This document shows positions 13,277 to 26,518 of a stretch of DNA of 64,000 bases, piece by piece. The notes under the pieces were generated by a model. The model did not search any database. It was not told the DNA's origin and saw only the letters and a list, made by a program, of their open reading frames with translations. Made by a program: the position numbers and the translations under genes. How positions within the stretch are numbered: the stretch's first letter is position 1; each line of letters starts with the position of its first letter. Origin of the DNA: Mansonella perstans (lineage: Eukaryota; Nematoda; Chromadorea; Rhabditida; Onchocercidae); assembly GCA_037074765.1 (NCBI GenBank), contig JBAMDO010000149.1:434001-498000 (forward strand), in the 5' to 3' direction.

Positions 13277-16200
13277 ATGCAGAATGAAGCACCAATATTG
13301 TTGCCAAGAAAGCGACAACCATCGAAGAAAAAAAAGACACTCTCTGTTGAGTGCTTTCTTGCTACAATGTTGTTTGTGATTGCCATCCAGGTACGTAATC
13401 CTTATTCACCCGGAACAGCTGGAATAATCATTCGTATCGTTAATGTACGAGTTTGCTGAGATTCAAATTTGTAGCTATTTTTTATTCTTATCTTGCAGTT
13501 CTACTTAATATTCACTATGGATCTGCGATAGTTTGCAGAGATTTTTATTAATGCTTTATTTCTGAAATTCTGAAAGAAAGTTCTACAGGGTACTTATCTT
13601 GCATACGTCGTTGGCATACTAACAAATCTAGAACGACGATTTGGCATATCGAGCAAAAAATCCGGTGCTTTGTTATCATTTTATGATATTGGTCATACTG
13701 TTTCTGTGGTGCTGATTGGCTTTCTGGCCAATGACAAACATTTACCCAGAATTACAGCCATAGGTAAAAGCATTTCAGATTGCTAATTTTCTACTGACTT
13801 TCATATTTCTTTATAACTTAGACTTTTTGTCTTATGCTTTAAGATAACAAAATGAATTGAACGTTATAAAAATCATTTTAGCTTGCATAACAGTTACTTA
13901 CGGTCACATTGCAGGAGTATTACTTAGTGCTGTGTCGATGTTTATACTGGCCTTACCGATGTTACTATTTGGAGCGTCCGATGAAACACCAATGTCACAT
14001 GAAGTTAGTTTTTTTAAGTTTGTTTTTTCCTTGAAGTTTCTTATTTTAGAATTTTTCATGATTCAAGAATGGCCATTTATTTGACTTCTTTCTTATGCAT
14101 CTAGTCAAATCTATCCTCTGAAATGTGGAATAAAAGTCTGATCAGGTCTACGCCATATTGACGTAAGTTTGTCTGTGCTAGAGGGACATTTTTACTTCTT
14201 ATTTTTCTAAAAACTTTTTGGTTTTTAAAAACTTCTTATTTTCTAAAAACCTCACCGATTTTACAGCTCGAATATATTCGCAAGAATATTTGCGACCCAT
14301 CGCGAGTAGCTAGTGATTCAGAGCGAAATTGTAAATTTCAAGAAGATGAACATTTTCTTGCGTTTTGTATTTTGATCATTGGCCAAATCCTGGCCGGAAT
14401 TGCCGCTGCGCCATTCAATACGGTGGCTTACGTTTATGTGGACAATAATCTGGAAGATAAAACAAAATCACCGTTCTACTTGAGTATTTTTTCATTAGTT
14501 TTCCATTCAGAAATACTGTTCATTGTTCTTTCATGGCGAATAATATAACATAAAATTTCGAACCTCATTTCACATTTCATTACACTTCCATTTTTATTTT
14601 CAACGGAAGTAAGTAATCGTTTTACTCCAAGAATTTGAAAAGAAGTAATATTTCAAGCTTTTTTTGATGAAAATTGTGCTATCTTGCAAAAATCAAGCAC
14701 ACCTTGCACATTATTGTTGCAGGTTTGTTATCCAGTATGTATGCATTTGCACCAGGTTTTGGATTTGCTTTAAGTGCAACCGCCACAATGTTATACACAA
14801 CGATTGTTGATGGTACTGCTTCTACTCCACTTTTTTTTGGTGTTCTCATCTTTGTTTACTATACTTAGCCGATGCCGTTCTACTAATATTTTCTCCCAAA
14901 AATATTTTAAAAAATTTTAAAAGTATTTGATGATATTTAAAAATGGACTTATCACTCATTGAGATTTACGCATTTTACAAGGACTCTCCAATAACAGCTG
15001 AGTTATGGCTCTATCAGATATTGCAAAAAAAAAGAGAGCAAGGATGACAGTGATCGATTTTCGAAGATGGTCACTAAATTGACCGATATAGTTTTCATTT
15101 AAATGAGTTTATCTTACAGTACCTTCAAGACTGAGTATTAATAATGAATGGATTGGAGCCTGGTGGCTTGGTTTCATCATTTTTGGTTTACTGTACTTAG
15201 TCGGTGCCGTTCTACTAATGTTTTTCCCAAAAAAACTGTCGCAAAATGATTCAAATTCTTTCGAAATGCAACAATTAAGGTTGAATTACTTTTACTATTG
15301 TGTGATATCATGAAAAATAAATCTGTGAATAATTTTATTCAATTTTAATATGACTTAAGATGCTACTAAAGCGATTATTCTAGACATTACTTAACTTAAA
15401 GTGGAATGCTGCCTAATTTAGCGAAAATTTGAGAGATGGAAACCTTTCTATTCGCTGTATTTGTCTCAGGTTCATTTCCTGACTTATTGTTATTTTGGAT
15501 TTCAGAAATACATGTCCGCATGATCATGAGGATTTCCAGATTTCTGTTTTCGAAAATGGCGAAAGACCGAAAGAAACACTCTGTGAACAGCTGAAGGCGA
15601 CTATTACAGGTAATATTGATTTTTCTTCGCTATTCATCGAATCTATTTAGAAAATCTTTCTGAAAAATCAAAAGAAATGATAGTAAAAATTCCTAGAATT
15701 TCCGAAATTGATAAAGAATCCAGTATTCTCTTCAATGATAATTGGATGGATGTTTAGTTCATACCTTACCAGTGGTTATAGCACTTATTTGCCGAAATAC
15801 ATTGAAACACAATTTGGTCGTAGCGCATCTGCTGCTGATACATATGCTGGTAAATTATTGCTTATATACAGTGTTTTCTACCTAAAATAAAAAAAGGCTA
15901 TCTGGAGTCAGTTTATAAACTTAAGCATGATCAGTGTCATGTTCAAAAACTTATATTTGTCCAATCTTGAAATCGTAATATTTGAAGGTGTGATATCAAT
16001 TGGTAGTATAGCGGTTAGCACAGCACTGGGTGGATATTTATTGACGAAATTCAATCCATCACCTCGAAAGGCGCTGCTCTTTTTAATTGCTACTTGGTTT
16101 ATCATTATAATTACTTATTTGATCGGTGCTGTTGTTGGTTGCGACGAACCACAAGTGAAACAACTCCTTATTAGTGCTATCAATGAGTTAGTGATATTTT

Positions 16201-17921
16201 ATCCTAAGTTGAAATTCATAGGGCGCATCGTAAAATTTCACTGCATTTTTCAGAAAAAAATTTAACGACAACTTAGAATGTAGCTCTGAATGTCAATGCA
16301 ATCAAGTTGATCTCTTTAACCCAGTAAATTATCGCACAGTGAACTATTTCTCACCATGTCATGCTGGATGTCGCGAATATAACTTTCACTTGCAAAAAGT
16401 ATGCTTATTTTTATGGAATTCGTATATCCATCCGTACTACAGATTTATAACTGAATTCTTTTTTTGATTTTCGTCTTTAAGTCTAGCCATTATTGGATTT
16501 GAGATTAGGTATTGGATTCTAAACCATTTGTGAATTTCTACCATGCTCATTGAAGGAATAACGATAGCAAGAGAGAATATCATAAAAGATCTTGAGAGCT
16601 CCGTTTGCTATCAAGAGAAATTTAAGTAAAGATTTCTTCTCTATTTGAATGTCCTTCTGCTAATATTCCCTTTGCAGTTGTCCCTTTGGATTTTAAAAAA
16701 TTTTTTTCTTACTCTGAAACAATTAAAGTCATTAATATAGAATAATGCTTATATCATTAGTAATTCCAGTGGGACTTATGCTTATGTGCTGATAATGGTC
16801 CGGCTGAAACCGGTATGTATATGGATGAATGCAATGCAGTATTCATTTATGTTATCACCATGTTTACAGGCCTATTTTTTGGCAATTTATTTTTCATGAC
16901 AACAATGATGGTTGTACTGAGGTTTGTGTGGAATTTTATTCTTAATAACAATATGAATTAATACATACTAAGTTACTACTTCAAGAGAAATTTTTTTCTG
17001 CTTTCAAAACGGCTTTTAACAGAAGTTCGCAATGCTAAAATCTTTTCAGTTCCGGTATGTTGTCAGGTATATTCTAAATGCGCAACACACATACAGGTTG
17101 AAATTCAAACAACCGACAAAGTCTGGTCGGCTTCAGTTTAAAATGAGCTTATAATTTAAGCCTTATCGAAATTCGAAATTTGCTAAAGTAAACAGCCGTT
17201 GTTCAATTTTAGAGTCTACTTTTAGAAAAGTTTTTAAATTTGTATTTAATTATTTACCTGATAAATTATTCCCTTTTTGCAGGTCTGTTTATGATGACGA
17301 GAAGGTCCTGGCACTTAGCTTTGCATCCTGCATCACAAATATCATGGGTAATTTAAGCATTGTTTCTTTTTCTTTTTTTTGTTTGCATGGCCATATCAAC
17401 GGTACATTGAATATCTCGTTTGTAATTAATTTCGGCTAATTTGCTGGTCTATTTTATGAATTTTTGGTAACTTGAGCTTTGATATTTAATTAATTACCTG
17501 ATAAAAACATATGTTTCGAATATCATGAAAGTGGTTTGAAAGCTTGTCCAATGTCATAGGAAAATATGAGTAATTTTAGAGCCTAACAGTAATTTTCACA
17601 TTTTATTTTGCAGGCTTTATTCCGGGTCCGATAGTCTTTGGCTGGATTATTGATGAAGATTGTCTGCTGTGGTACAGCAAGTGTTCTCATGATCATGGCA
17701 ATTGTGTCATCTATGACAATAAAATATTTCGGCAAAGTTTCCATTTAACGAGTGCTGGCTTCCAGTTTTTAGCCGTCGTTTCAGTTATAATTTGCTACTC
17801 ATTTAGTTGTAAATTTACATTCCCAGAAGAGAAAGGAGACGAAGAGGTGTCTCATGAATATTTTGAGAAGCAAGTTGATAATTCCACCTCACGATCACAA
17901 GCTATGCAGACTGTTTTATAA
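13277..17921 (+). CDS. Organic anion transporter polypeptide (OATP/SLCO) family protein, 13 exons, 656 aa
   Basis: Twelve-helix plasma-membrane carrier family moving amphipathic organic anions. Exons: 13277-13390, 13589-13763, 13915-14003, 14267-14483, 14723-14812, 15120-15279, 15506-15609, 15697-15849, 15988-16186, 16254-16398, 16770-16921, 17283-17347, 17614-17921; phases agree (657 codons with TAA). A basic N-terminus (KRQPSKKKKT) precedes the first helix. Family blocks seen: TNLERRFGIS, the PRITAIGVLL loop-to-helix junction, AAPFNTVAYVYVDN with KSPFYL, WIGAWWLGF, KYIETQFGRSASAAD, and near the end GFIPGPIVFGWIIDEDCLLW. The exon 16254-16398 encodes the extracellular Kazal-like cysteine domain (CSSECQCN ... 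YFSPCHAGC). For exon 3 an acceptor at 13881 is also possible, but 13914 gives the family-like junction. The acceptor before 15988 (TTTGAAG) is weak. The substrate cannot be inferred. Length is normal for the family. Confidence 0.94.
14836..14905 (+). pseudogene. Decayed copy of part of OATP exon 6, inside the preceding intron
   Basis: About 70 bases closely resemble 15167-15237 of the real exon, including the shared stretch TGCCGTTCTACTAAT and the following CCCAAAAA. The copy has scattered substitutions and a one-base deletion (TTTGTTTACT against TTTTGGTTTACT) that shifts the frame and creates a TAG. It lacks the exon's acceptor and N-terminal half, so it is a non-functional partial tandem duplication. 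Confidence 0.75.
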
Positions 17922-20759
17922 ATATTTGAAATTTCTAGAAAATTCTACATTAGAATCCGGAAGAACTAAGACAATTACAAATATCTCTTTACTTATAACT
18001 AAAACGATTCAAATTCATTGATCCAGAAAATTTTATAATGATCTCTGTTTTATTTTCAATATGCTTTTTCGTGTTGTTGTTCTGTTGAATGTATTCTAAT
18101 AAAAGTATGCATTCTTGTTGCAGATTTAGCAGCTCGGATTCTCTATAAATGCATCCTGAATTTTATATTTGAAATTAAAAAGTATATGAGAACGGGCTCT
18201 ATATTTCAAAGACTGTTTAAACCGATTATTCAAGCTGGATTTATCAAGAACAAACATTGTGGTAGCAGTCATTTAACTTATAATGTCTCGCAAATATTTT
18301 TCGAAAAAATATTGGGACAACTAAATGGTATAAAGCAAATGGTAAAATCAATAGCTAAAGAAGCAAATTGGAAAAAGCATTAAGGACAACAAGAGCATTC
18401 AAGAAATCGTAACTGGAATGATCGAACCTCACAATGGTACTTGAAATACCTATGACGCAGTATGGTGTCCAGAATGTCATATTTAGTGTGAGCATCAGGA
18501 ATGCCTAGAAAATCGTAATTGGATCCTGATAATTCTGTGAATAATGTGGAAAGGAAAGCATGGAAGATTTTAGAAACAATGTAAAATATTATTTGAACGA
18601 TTAAACCTAAAAATAATTTTAGATCCATGGTAGGGTGAAATTTCAAGGTTAAATTATAATTCATTTACTTAAGATCTAGATATCAAGCAAACTAGACTTG
18701 AATGACTGGTTCAGAATGTTTGGAGAGAGGTAGATTGGTTCAAATCTCTTGATATGTTTGAAAAAGTTTCAGTGAGAAATATAGACTTAAAAAAAAACTT
18801 TTCATCAAATTTTCCGCCTTGCCAAAGCAGCCGTAATTTTCCAGCAATCGCCGCTGTTTTCTTTTTTTTAATGCCAGAGTTTCAGTATTTTTTTCATTAA
18901 GAAATTTAACGTAGATATCAACAAGCGGGTATGCCCGTTTCTGGTTAGATTTTTCACTTATATCAATAGCGCTGGCATCAGTCGTTCCAGCATTTACATC
19001 CTAATATCGCAGTAAGTCTAAAATTAAAGCTGTTGGTAAAGAAACTGCACTTATCAGAGTGATGGCTGCTATTATTTCCGCAATTACATTTGTGTTAACT
19101 CTTAACTTTTTATTTAGCATGATGACTCAGGGAGTGTTCTGAAAAGGTCTTGAACTGGGATCAATCAAATAGTCTTTGTTCTGAAAATGTAGGATTCACC
19201 AACATTACTGGAAATTTAAATATGGGAAATCTCGTCAGATATCGAGCCAAATATTCTGCTAATCTCGATCATTCCTGTGGATCTGCGAATGAACATCATT
19301 CACTGAATTTGTTAAGATAGAAATTAAAAATGTTCTTGCTCAACTTCTTCCGTGGCCGAATTCGCATCAACCAATAATTTCATTTTCACTTTAACAAAAT
19401 AACCATGATTTAATTTAGGCCAAAACCAACTAAATGTTCAACTTAATGTCTTATTAATGCCATGTGGAAAATAATAATGATTGGTCAAAACTTGAAAAAT
19501 GATTGACTAATGAAGTATTTCTACCGACTTCATGTTAACATAAAAGTACATATTGCGTCAATACGTTAAAATTCACATTAAGCTTAAAATACGACTCTTT
19601 TGTCTCCGTCTACTTTTATCACATGTTAATCTTGTCGCCATTATGGCACAAACAAATCTGTCATTTAATTTACACCACAGTTTTTGTTACTCGTGAAGCA
19701 AGAAATTTCGATTCAACTTGATCGTCAACTGTTTCAAGTTAAGCATTTATTCTAATTTGGATTATTTTACTTTTTTTTAAAATCTTTTAGATTTTTTTAT
19801 AACAGAGCAAAGATGGTGAGAACTGATAAGAGCTGATATGAGACGATAAATGTTTTAACTGTAATTTCATTCCTTACAATGTTGTCACTGAGGAGAGTGT
19901 TTCTGGAAAACTTTTAACATTTCATCGTGGCAATAAGCTCTATTAATGCGTGGTTCCATCTTTCAGAAAATAAAAATTGACTGCCAGCGCCAGTTCCCTC
20001 TTTCAAACAACAATCTTAAAAACAAATTGAAAACCATTCGCTGAATCTCCTCACTCTTACCTCGGTATTTAACTGCCATCGTCAGCTTTTTTCCCAAATT
20101 CGGCAGAGATTTATGAAAACTTTTCAGATAAGTGGTTATAATAAGCAGAAGAAAAAAAAAGTAAAAATCAATATTGTACATAAATCGTCGTTTTGATTAA
20201 TAGTTTTTACCTTATTTATCGCCGGTTAGGATTATGTATAGGTTACTGTCGTTAAAATAATTCTTTTATCAATTTTTAGTATTCCTTCTCTTTTTTCTAT
20301 GTTTTATTCCTTTAGTTGAAGAATGTACTTAAAAGATTAAAACTTCGGGAAGAATATTGCAAGTGTGTTGGTGATTTTGTGGAACGAGATCAATTTTGAT
20401 TTGGACTTTTATTCAAAAAATTATTTTTTTAATGATTAAAATTTAAGCGGGAAAAAACACTTCATGTTTTCGATTGTGAAAAATTATTTTATATTCTCGA
20501 GGCAAGTAAAAGTTCAACTAATGTGTTTTTAAAAAAGAATAAAGAGAAAGTAAACAGTAAAGTTTAACATATTAACCAAAACTATAACGACAATAAAATA
20601 CTTCGAAAAGCTAAAGTACTGGTTTCCCGTTATGCATGCAAAATAATTTTTTTTTGTAATTCGGAAAATGTGAATAATAGCTTGTCACAGCGATCTGTTT
20701 TTTTTTTCTGCGAAGAAAAAACACGAATCTGATAAGCAATCATATCTGTTGCCGAAGAT
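17922..20759. other. Tail-to-tail interval between OATP and the phosphatase gene
   Basis: Contains the OATP 3' untranslated region (AATAAA at 18098-18103) and that of the minus-strand phosphatase (minus AATAAA at 20408-20413). The part from 18.2 to 19.4 kb is slightly less AT-rich, but its short open frames match nothing I recognise. Confidence 0.5.
18098..18103 (+). terminator. Poly(A) signal of the OATP gene
   Basis: AATAAA about 177 bases after the stop codon, the first canonical hexamer downstream. Confidence 0.6.
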
Positions 20760-20774
20760 TCAATCATATCTGTT
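20737..20774. repeat. Short tandem duplication at the phosphatase stop codon
   Basis: The 14 bases CAATCATATCTGTT occur at 20737 and again at 20761, 24 bases apart. The second copy includes the last four sense codons and part of the stop of the minus-strand gene, so the present C-terminus lies at a duplication junction. Confidence 0.7.
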
Positions 20775-23700
20775 ACCTCGAGGATATCGTTTCATTAACT
20801 GCAGTTCTTCGAAGCGCTGCTCTCGAGTATCTTGTAAGGGTATCGGCATTTGCCCAATACAATCGTGAATTTCACGACGAGAATTTGGACGTTCGCGACG
20901 TCTCACCTGTCGAATTAAATCAGGATCAAAACGTGGCGATAGAAGTCGATAGCCAAGAATCTAGAAATAGCAGTTTAGAATTTAGAACATTCATTACTTG
21001 CTGAGTAAGTCATTCCCTTTTCATTTTTGAACAAATTATATACTCCATTAAAATTCAAGTGAACTTTCATGAAGTCTTTTTTGTGTTGCTTTTAGCAGGA
21101 GTCATTGCTTCAATTCCTTTACCGCTTTAATTTTGTCTTATTTCAAATCATCTTTAGAAATCAAACTTCTTTGAGAATCAAATGCCAAATATTCACAGCT
21201 TGTTCGGCATCGTCAATGAATGGTCTAATGGCTCGTGCTTCGAGCCAGTCCTTATATTCTGCATGAAAGCCTCGCGGATCGCCCACATAATCGTGCAAGA
21301 ACTTCTGTACTACTCGATGCGCAAATATGTATTGCATCGGCGTTTCGATACAAAATGGTCGTTGTGAGCGGAGTAACTGCACCGCCTTCTGTACACAGTA
21401 CTAAAACAATAAAGATTCGTTTTCTTATTCCTGATACTGTAATCTAATTAATATCATGATCAATACTCACTCAAATTTTGAATGCCATTAAATTCAAAGC
21501 AAATTGTTAAGCAAATGAACAATCATGATTGGCTACTTTGTACGTCGGTCCTTTGAGTAGGTAGGCGATGCAGATTTCAGCAACAACCAGTGTAGCCGAT
21601 CGACTTATTCCTAGATGACAATGCACTATTGTCGGGTAGGAACAATTCCGAGCAAGTCGTAATAATTGCAAAGGTAACACAACATTGTCTGAGTTATTCA
21701 TATCACCTTGCCAGTGCTCAACATGTAACTGTAAATGAATAACAATTCAAAGGTAGAGAGAAATCCGGGAAGATTAAACGGAATGAAAGGTTAATTTGAA
21801 GTAACGAAAGAGAGACTCATTTATATTGAACTTTACGTAACATCTTTGCATCCGAAATCTTAAAGGATTCTGAAATTAACGTATGTTAGCAGGAAACTGA
21901 TTACTTTATCGCTTTCAGGTCCAAACACAGTCAAATATGTGACACGAAACAATGGTAAACGAAATTCGTCCATGGCTGAATTAACAATTTTTAATCCGTA
22001 ACAGGTTATTTGATCGCCAATTCTTCTAAAAAAAATTTTAAAAATCATGTATAAAATTTTGTGTTTTGAAAACATAATTGTTAACTAGGCACGGATTATC
22101 ATTCTACTCCACAAAATTTGCAATAAAAAAATAAAGTTTTTTTAAACAGTGCAAAAATATTGCATAGAAATTGTCAACCTTGGCCAATACTGAGCACATC
22201 TGTCATTCTCTTTTCGACTTATTAGCATGAAGATATAAGGTGACCTCTCTTGCCAAACCATACGCCAGAAATCGCCAATTGTATTTTCCATGGGTGCCTG
22301 AAGACGGACAAATAAATTTCTTTTGAATCTCGCATCTTTTGAACTTCAAGCTCTTCTATTGAATGTATACCTGGCAGTAGACGATATAATTATGGATTCA
22401 GACATTTGAAAATGAGATAAATTATACCTGTGTTATAATAAATTTATTAAAAAGCGGTCCGCCTTGAATATAATTCGCATGAATGAAATCATTGCTTGCA
22501 ACATTCGGATATGTCAGTACTACGCGAGTTGAATCACGACATTTAATTCCTTAGTGACATTTCATATGGCTAGTATTATTTGTAAATTAGAAAGTGAATT
22601 TTAGAAAGATTCAACAAATGAATCGGATCAAACTTTTTTTTTGCTCAAAAGTCTCATAGTATTGTATTTTTATGTCTTTAAGTGAAATTTATTACTTTTA
22701 TTGCGGCATAAATCGAGATGTTTATCGAATGCATGATGGGTAAAAACAATGTGATTCACTTGATTATCCAGAATTTCAAACCGGCGTTCCATTCCACCAA
22801 TCATGGTTCGAATAAAAACTTGTTTCCGGCTTCCAATCAGTGCTTTCCACATTACGATATTATTGTAAACTAAGTAATTGCCTTTCACTATTAGCTTTGG
22901 AATCTTCTAATAAATATTAAACAGTAGCACTAAAATATGAGAAGCGGTACTCCAAACAATATTTCGTCTATCAAAATGTCTAGATATTACTTCTAAAGTA
23001 TAATAAAAAGAGTTTTCTTATATCAGTTAATTTCATTTACAAAATTTGACTCCTTTTTCCAATAAAATAAATATGAAAAAGACATTGATCTTGAAGTCGG
23101 ATTCGATCCAAATCATTCTGTACATTTCGATTGAATTCATTCATGCGTTTTATGATTTCACCTCCGTCCCAATCCTTTTTGAAAAATTCTTCCAAATTAC
23201 TATTTCTATAATTTAGTTCATCATTCTCCAGCCATTTACTCAGTTCCTAAAAAACTTTTTGAGTAATAATCTCAACATAAAAGGCAATTCGTATTATTAA
23301 ATTCGTGTAAGCCTCCGATATTGAATGAAAGAGCGAGCATTCTCAGGATTCACTTTTTCGTTTTTATAAAAAAATCACTACTGATGTCAATCTAAAAGAA
23401 ATCATTATGATCAAACTCTAATTAATTTGCCTAACATGTGTGACGTACTTACAGATTAATGAAGGCTCAAATAGGCCATTTATGTGTTATTTTTTCAAAA
23501 ATTGTATTATGCACCAGAACATAATAGATGAATATGAGACCGTACTTTGATGGAAATCGCTTGAGAGAGAAGTGCCATTTATTAAAATATAATAAAACTC
23601 TAAAGAAAGGCACTTTCAGAAGCAATGTGTGCATGTGATGCACAAGTAATACAGAATCAGCAATCGAATTTTTACATTCACAACACGTAGTCGATAAACT

Positions 23701-26494
23701 GGTTAATTATCGGTGAATACTGTTTAACAGTGACCATGTCTGTTTTACAGTTAGATTTAATGAAAACCATATCTTTTCGCAGAATTTCTGCAGAGGAACC
23801 CAACCAGCGCGTTTTTTTGGTTTCATCTTGCTTCTGCTCAATTTCTTCGTATGATCGGATTTCCATGCAGTGTCATAACGAACATCGTGCAACAGCATTT
23901 CTGTGAGTGTTGTACTCCGGATACTTTTTTTAACCATTTCATTGGCCAAGTTCTTGTCTGCAATACTAATTACTCACAAAAACTTGGCAAATAACTTCAA
24001 CAACTGGCGACTTAGACCAAAGACATACCAAATAAGTTAAGTTTTTTCAAATCTGAATGACGATCCTGAAATAATGCATGAACAATCATTAACTTACTCA
24101 AACAAATCATTAACTTACTGCGACAGAAATTGAGATTTTTAAAAATTCATTAATGGAATAAAATAAAATTTTTAATGTCGTGCACAATACACTATCACAA
24201 GATATTTGCAAATGAAGCAAATAAAGAATATATCTTACTTTGGATTCGATAAGGTGATGGTTTTCATCATCCAAATGCTGTTTCAACAATTTTTCCTGTG
24301 CTAAACAGTTATATGCTCCAAGTTCTTTGATATGCTTGCCATAAATGATATTCTGACAAAAATTTAAACTGTTAAGTTAGATAAATCCATTCTGATTTTC
24401 AAAATATTGATCTATCAAATCTGCGAGAAATTAACCTTGCTCCCATTCTTTTGCTGATAATCAGAACCAGATATATCACGATGTACAACCTTCTGCAAAT
24501 GAGTTCTCAGAAACTCAGGATTATTCTCCGTTTCTTTCTTCATTACTTCATATTTCATCTCGGCGTTCTGCGAAATCCGTTTATGATGAATAATATGTAA
24601 TTTACACTGTACACATTACTATGTTGTAATTTATTTCAAAGTATGGAAAAATTGACTTGAATTTCAGAGGTAAATTAGCGTATTCTGGAATCTAACCAAA
24701 AACTTGTTGTATTACTCGCTAAATATTTATTGACGTAGTACTAATTCCGATTCAGAAAACTGCTTTATTTTACCCCGTAATTTATAATTTTCAATCTCTC
24801 TGCCAATGGTAGAGCGCTGTCATTCGTTGAAAGATCGAATGGAGAATGATGTACCTCAGGTACGGCCTCAAAAACAAGTGTAAAAGTGATGATGTAGAAA
24901 ATTTTCAGTTGCATGATAAGTTCAACAGTTCCAAAATCATAAAAAGTTGAACTATCGAATGAATTTTAGAGTTCTCAGTATTATGTACTTATCGTTAAGA
25001 AAATTACAAAGTTTTTTTTAATTGAATGCAGCCAACCTGCATCCATCTTTCACCTTCTGCATCTCGCGCAACTTCAACTGATCTGAAATATCAAAAATAT
25101 AATTATTTTTTTGCAGAATGCAAGATTTTTTAGACAACTAATTACAATTTTGATGAAAAGATAACTGCAATCTTTCAGCTTAGTCATTAGTATTTTTTTA
25201 AGCCAGACTTTTATGATCATTTCAAGTTTAACAGTGTATAAGGCGGAGTTCTTTTATGTCTACTGGACGGCGATAAGTAACTTATCAAATTAATGCAAAA
25301 ATCATGAATTTTATAAACAAAATTTTGCACCAATGTCACTGCAAGATTAGCTCATCTGTCCTCAGTATTAATTTCTTAGATCAGGTTATTTATTCGTCCA
25401 ATTTTGATGAATAAAATTTTGTTCGAATGAATTTTTGATAGCTAAGATTATTTACTTTCCTAGAACATAGCAATAGATTAAGGCCAACTTGCACTATGCG
25501 CACGACTACTAGCAATTGAAGCAGTTAATAATCACTTATTTGTTGAAGAAATTTTTTTTAGTTCTTACTCGCCCCTATTTTTCTTGGTCAATTTTTTTTG
25601 TTGTTTCACCAAATTATTGAATTTCTTCAATGAAATAATGTCGTTTATTGAGTTCCTGCAAAGTTTCTAAGCTCTAACCTTAAGAATGATAATAAATTAA
25701 GGTTGATAATCTTTAAAGATAATATCGGAAGTTTTCAATGCATGACTTGAATAACCGATTTTCAATCATTCCTTAAGATCTGGATTCTTACCATTCACCT
25801 CAATTCCGGATGCTTGTCCTACTCGTTCTAATTAACATTCTATTTACTGCTTGCATTTCACATGGCGAGACTGCTCTTTCAAAGGAAATGAACAGGAAAA
25901 AAATCTGCTTTTAATGAAATAGCTAAAGTTTTTGATGAATCTAAGTGGATGAGTGAAAAAAATATGCGAAACAAATTCAACAGAATTTGAATAACTACAG
26001 TTCCGACATTGGTTCATACACTCAGTCATCTATAAATAAGTGTGTTTGAATTTCTTAGAAACGTTTGAAAGCAGAAAAATCACCCGAAATCATTTTGGTG
26101 TGAAGGATTGAATGCATCCAAGGCTACCTGAAAATTTTCTGAAATTTTTTTGAATAATTTCTTGCACTGCAATTTTTCATATGTGCGTATTTTTATTTGC
26201 AAAGTGTAAGAATTGCACACGGTTTCATTAATTCATCCTGTTTATAATAATTAAAAATTTTAAGAACTTTAGAAACAAAACCCTAAAAACTTTTAAAGTT
26301 CATTAGCATTACTTATACGAGAAATTACTAAAAGATGAAACAGTAAACAAAAATAAAATTTAAAAGAGTCACATTGCTTTATATAGATATGAAAAATTGA
26401 AAGAAGCACTGACTCGTTGAGAATGTGAGGCGCCTTCATTGTTCAACGAATTTTTTTTTACTTTGACACTTATTTCAGGCGATTTTGATATCAT
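20760..26494 (-). CDS. Protein tyrosine phosphatase (classical type, nematode-divergent) with long N-terminal extension
   Basis: Exons in transcript order: 26494-26410, 25827-25792, 25077-25037, 24567-24436, 24352-24239, 24065-24029, 23957-23749, 23246 to about 23070, 22906-22696, 22549-22428, 22297-22179, 22025-21905, 21728-21537, 21400-21167, 20960-20760. The joint between 23070 and 22906 is unresolved (a small exon at about 22930-22985 is possible), so total length is about 680 aa. The C-terminal half is a PTP domain: CRDSTRVVL, FIHANYIQGG, APMENTIGDFWRMVWQE, YWP, the P-loop VHCHLGISRSAT with catalytic Cys and Arg, and the Q-loop ETPMQYIF. Oddities: the substrate loop lacks the usual KNRY tyrosine, and the WPD loop reads HWQGD. 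The N-terminal part is charged and lysine-rich with no domain I recognise. It is probably cytoplasmic, as no signal peptide or membrane helix is seen. The first two exons are less certain than the rest. Substrate unknown. Confidence 0.84.
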
Positions 26495-26509
26495 GATCAA
26501 GTGAGTCTG

Positions 26510-26518
26510 CTGAAAAAA
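26510..26518 (-). promoter_or_regulatory. Probable trans-splice acceptor of the phosphatase gene
   Basis: On the minus strand TTTTTTCAG ends at 26510, 15 bases before the proposed ATG at 26494. A strong acceptor with no recognised upstream exon supports this as the mRNA 5' end. Confidence 0.45.

Noticed and set aside
18705..18750. B-box-like GGTTCAAATC with an upstream TGGTTCAGAATG
   Set aside because: The distance between the two boxes is too short for a tRNA and no cloverleaf can be formed.
23678..23866. Possible mitochondrial-type cytochrome P450 fragment (YSPIINQF)
   Set aside because: The resemblance is a few residues only. No heme-binding Cys motif or other P450 block exists nearby, and the overlapping frame fits the phosphatase gene.
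24795..24850. tRNA-like A box (AATGGTAGAGCGC)
   Set aside because: The D-arm stretch looks right, but no proper T-arm (GGTTCGAATCC) follows at the correct spacing and no acceptor stem pairs. It lies inside a phosphatase intron; chance or a very old relic.
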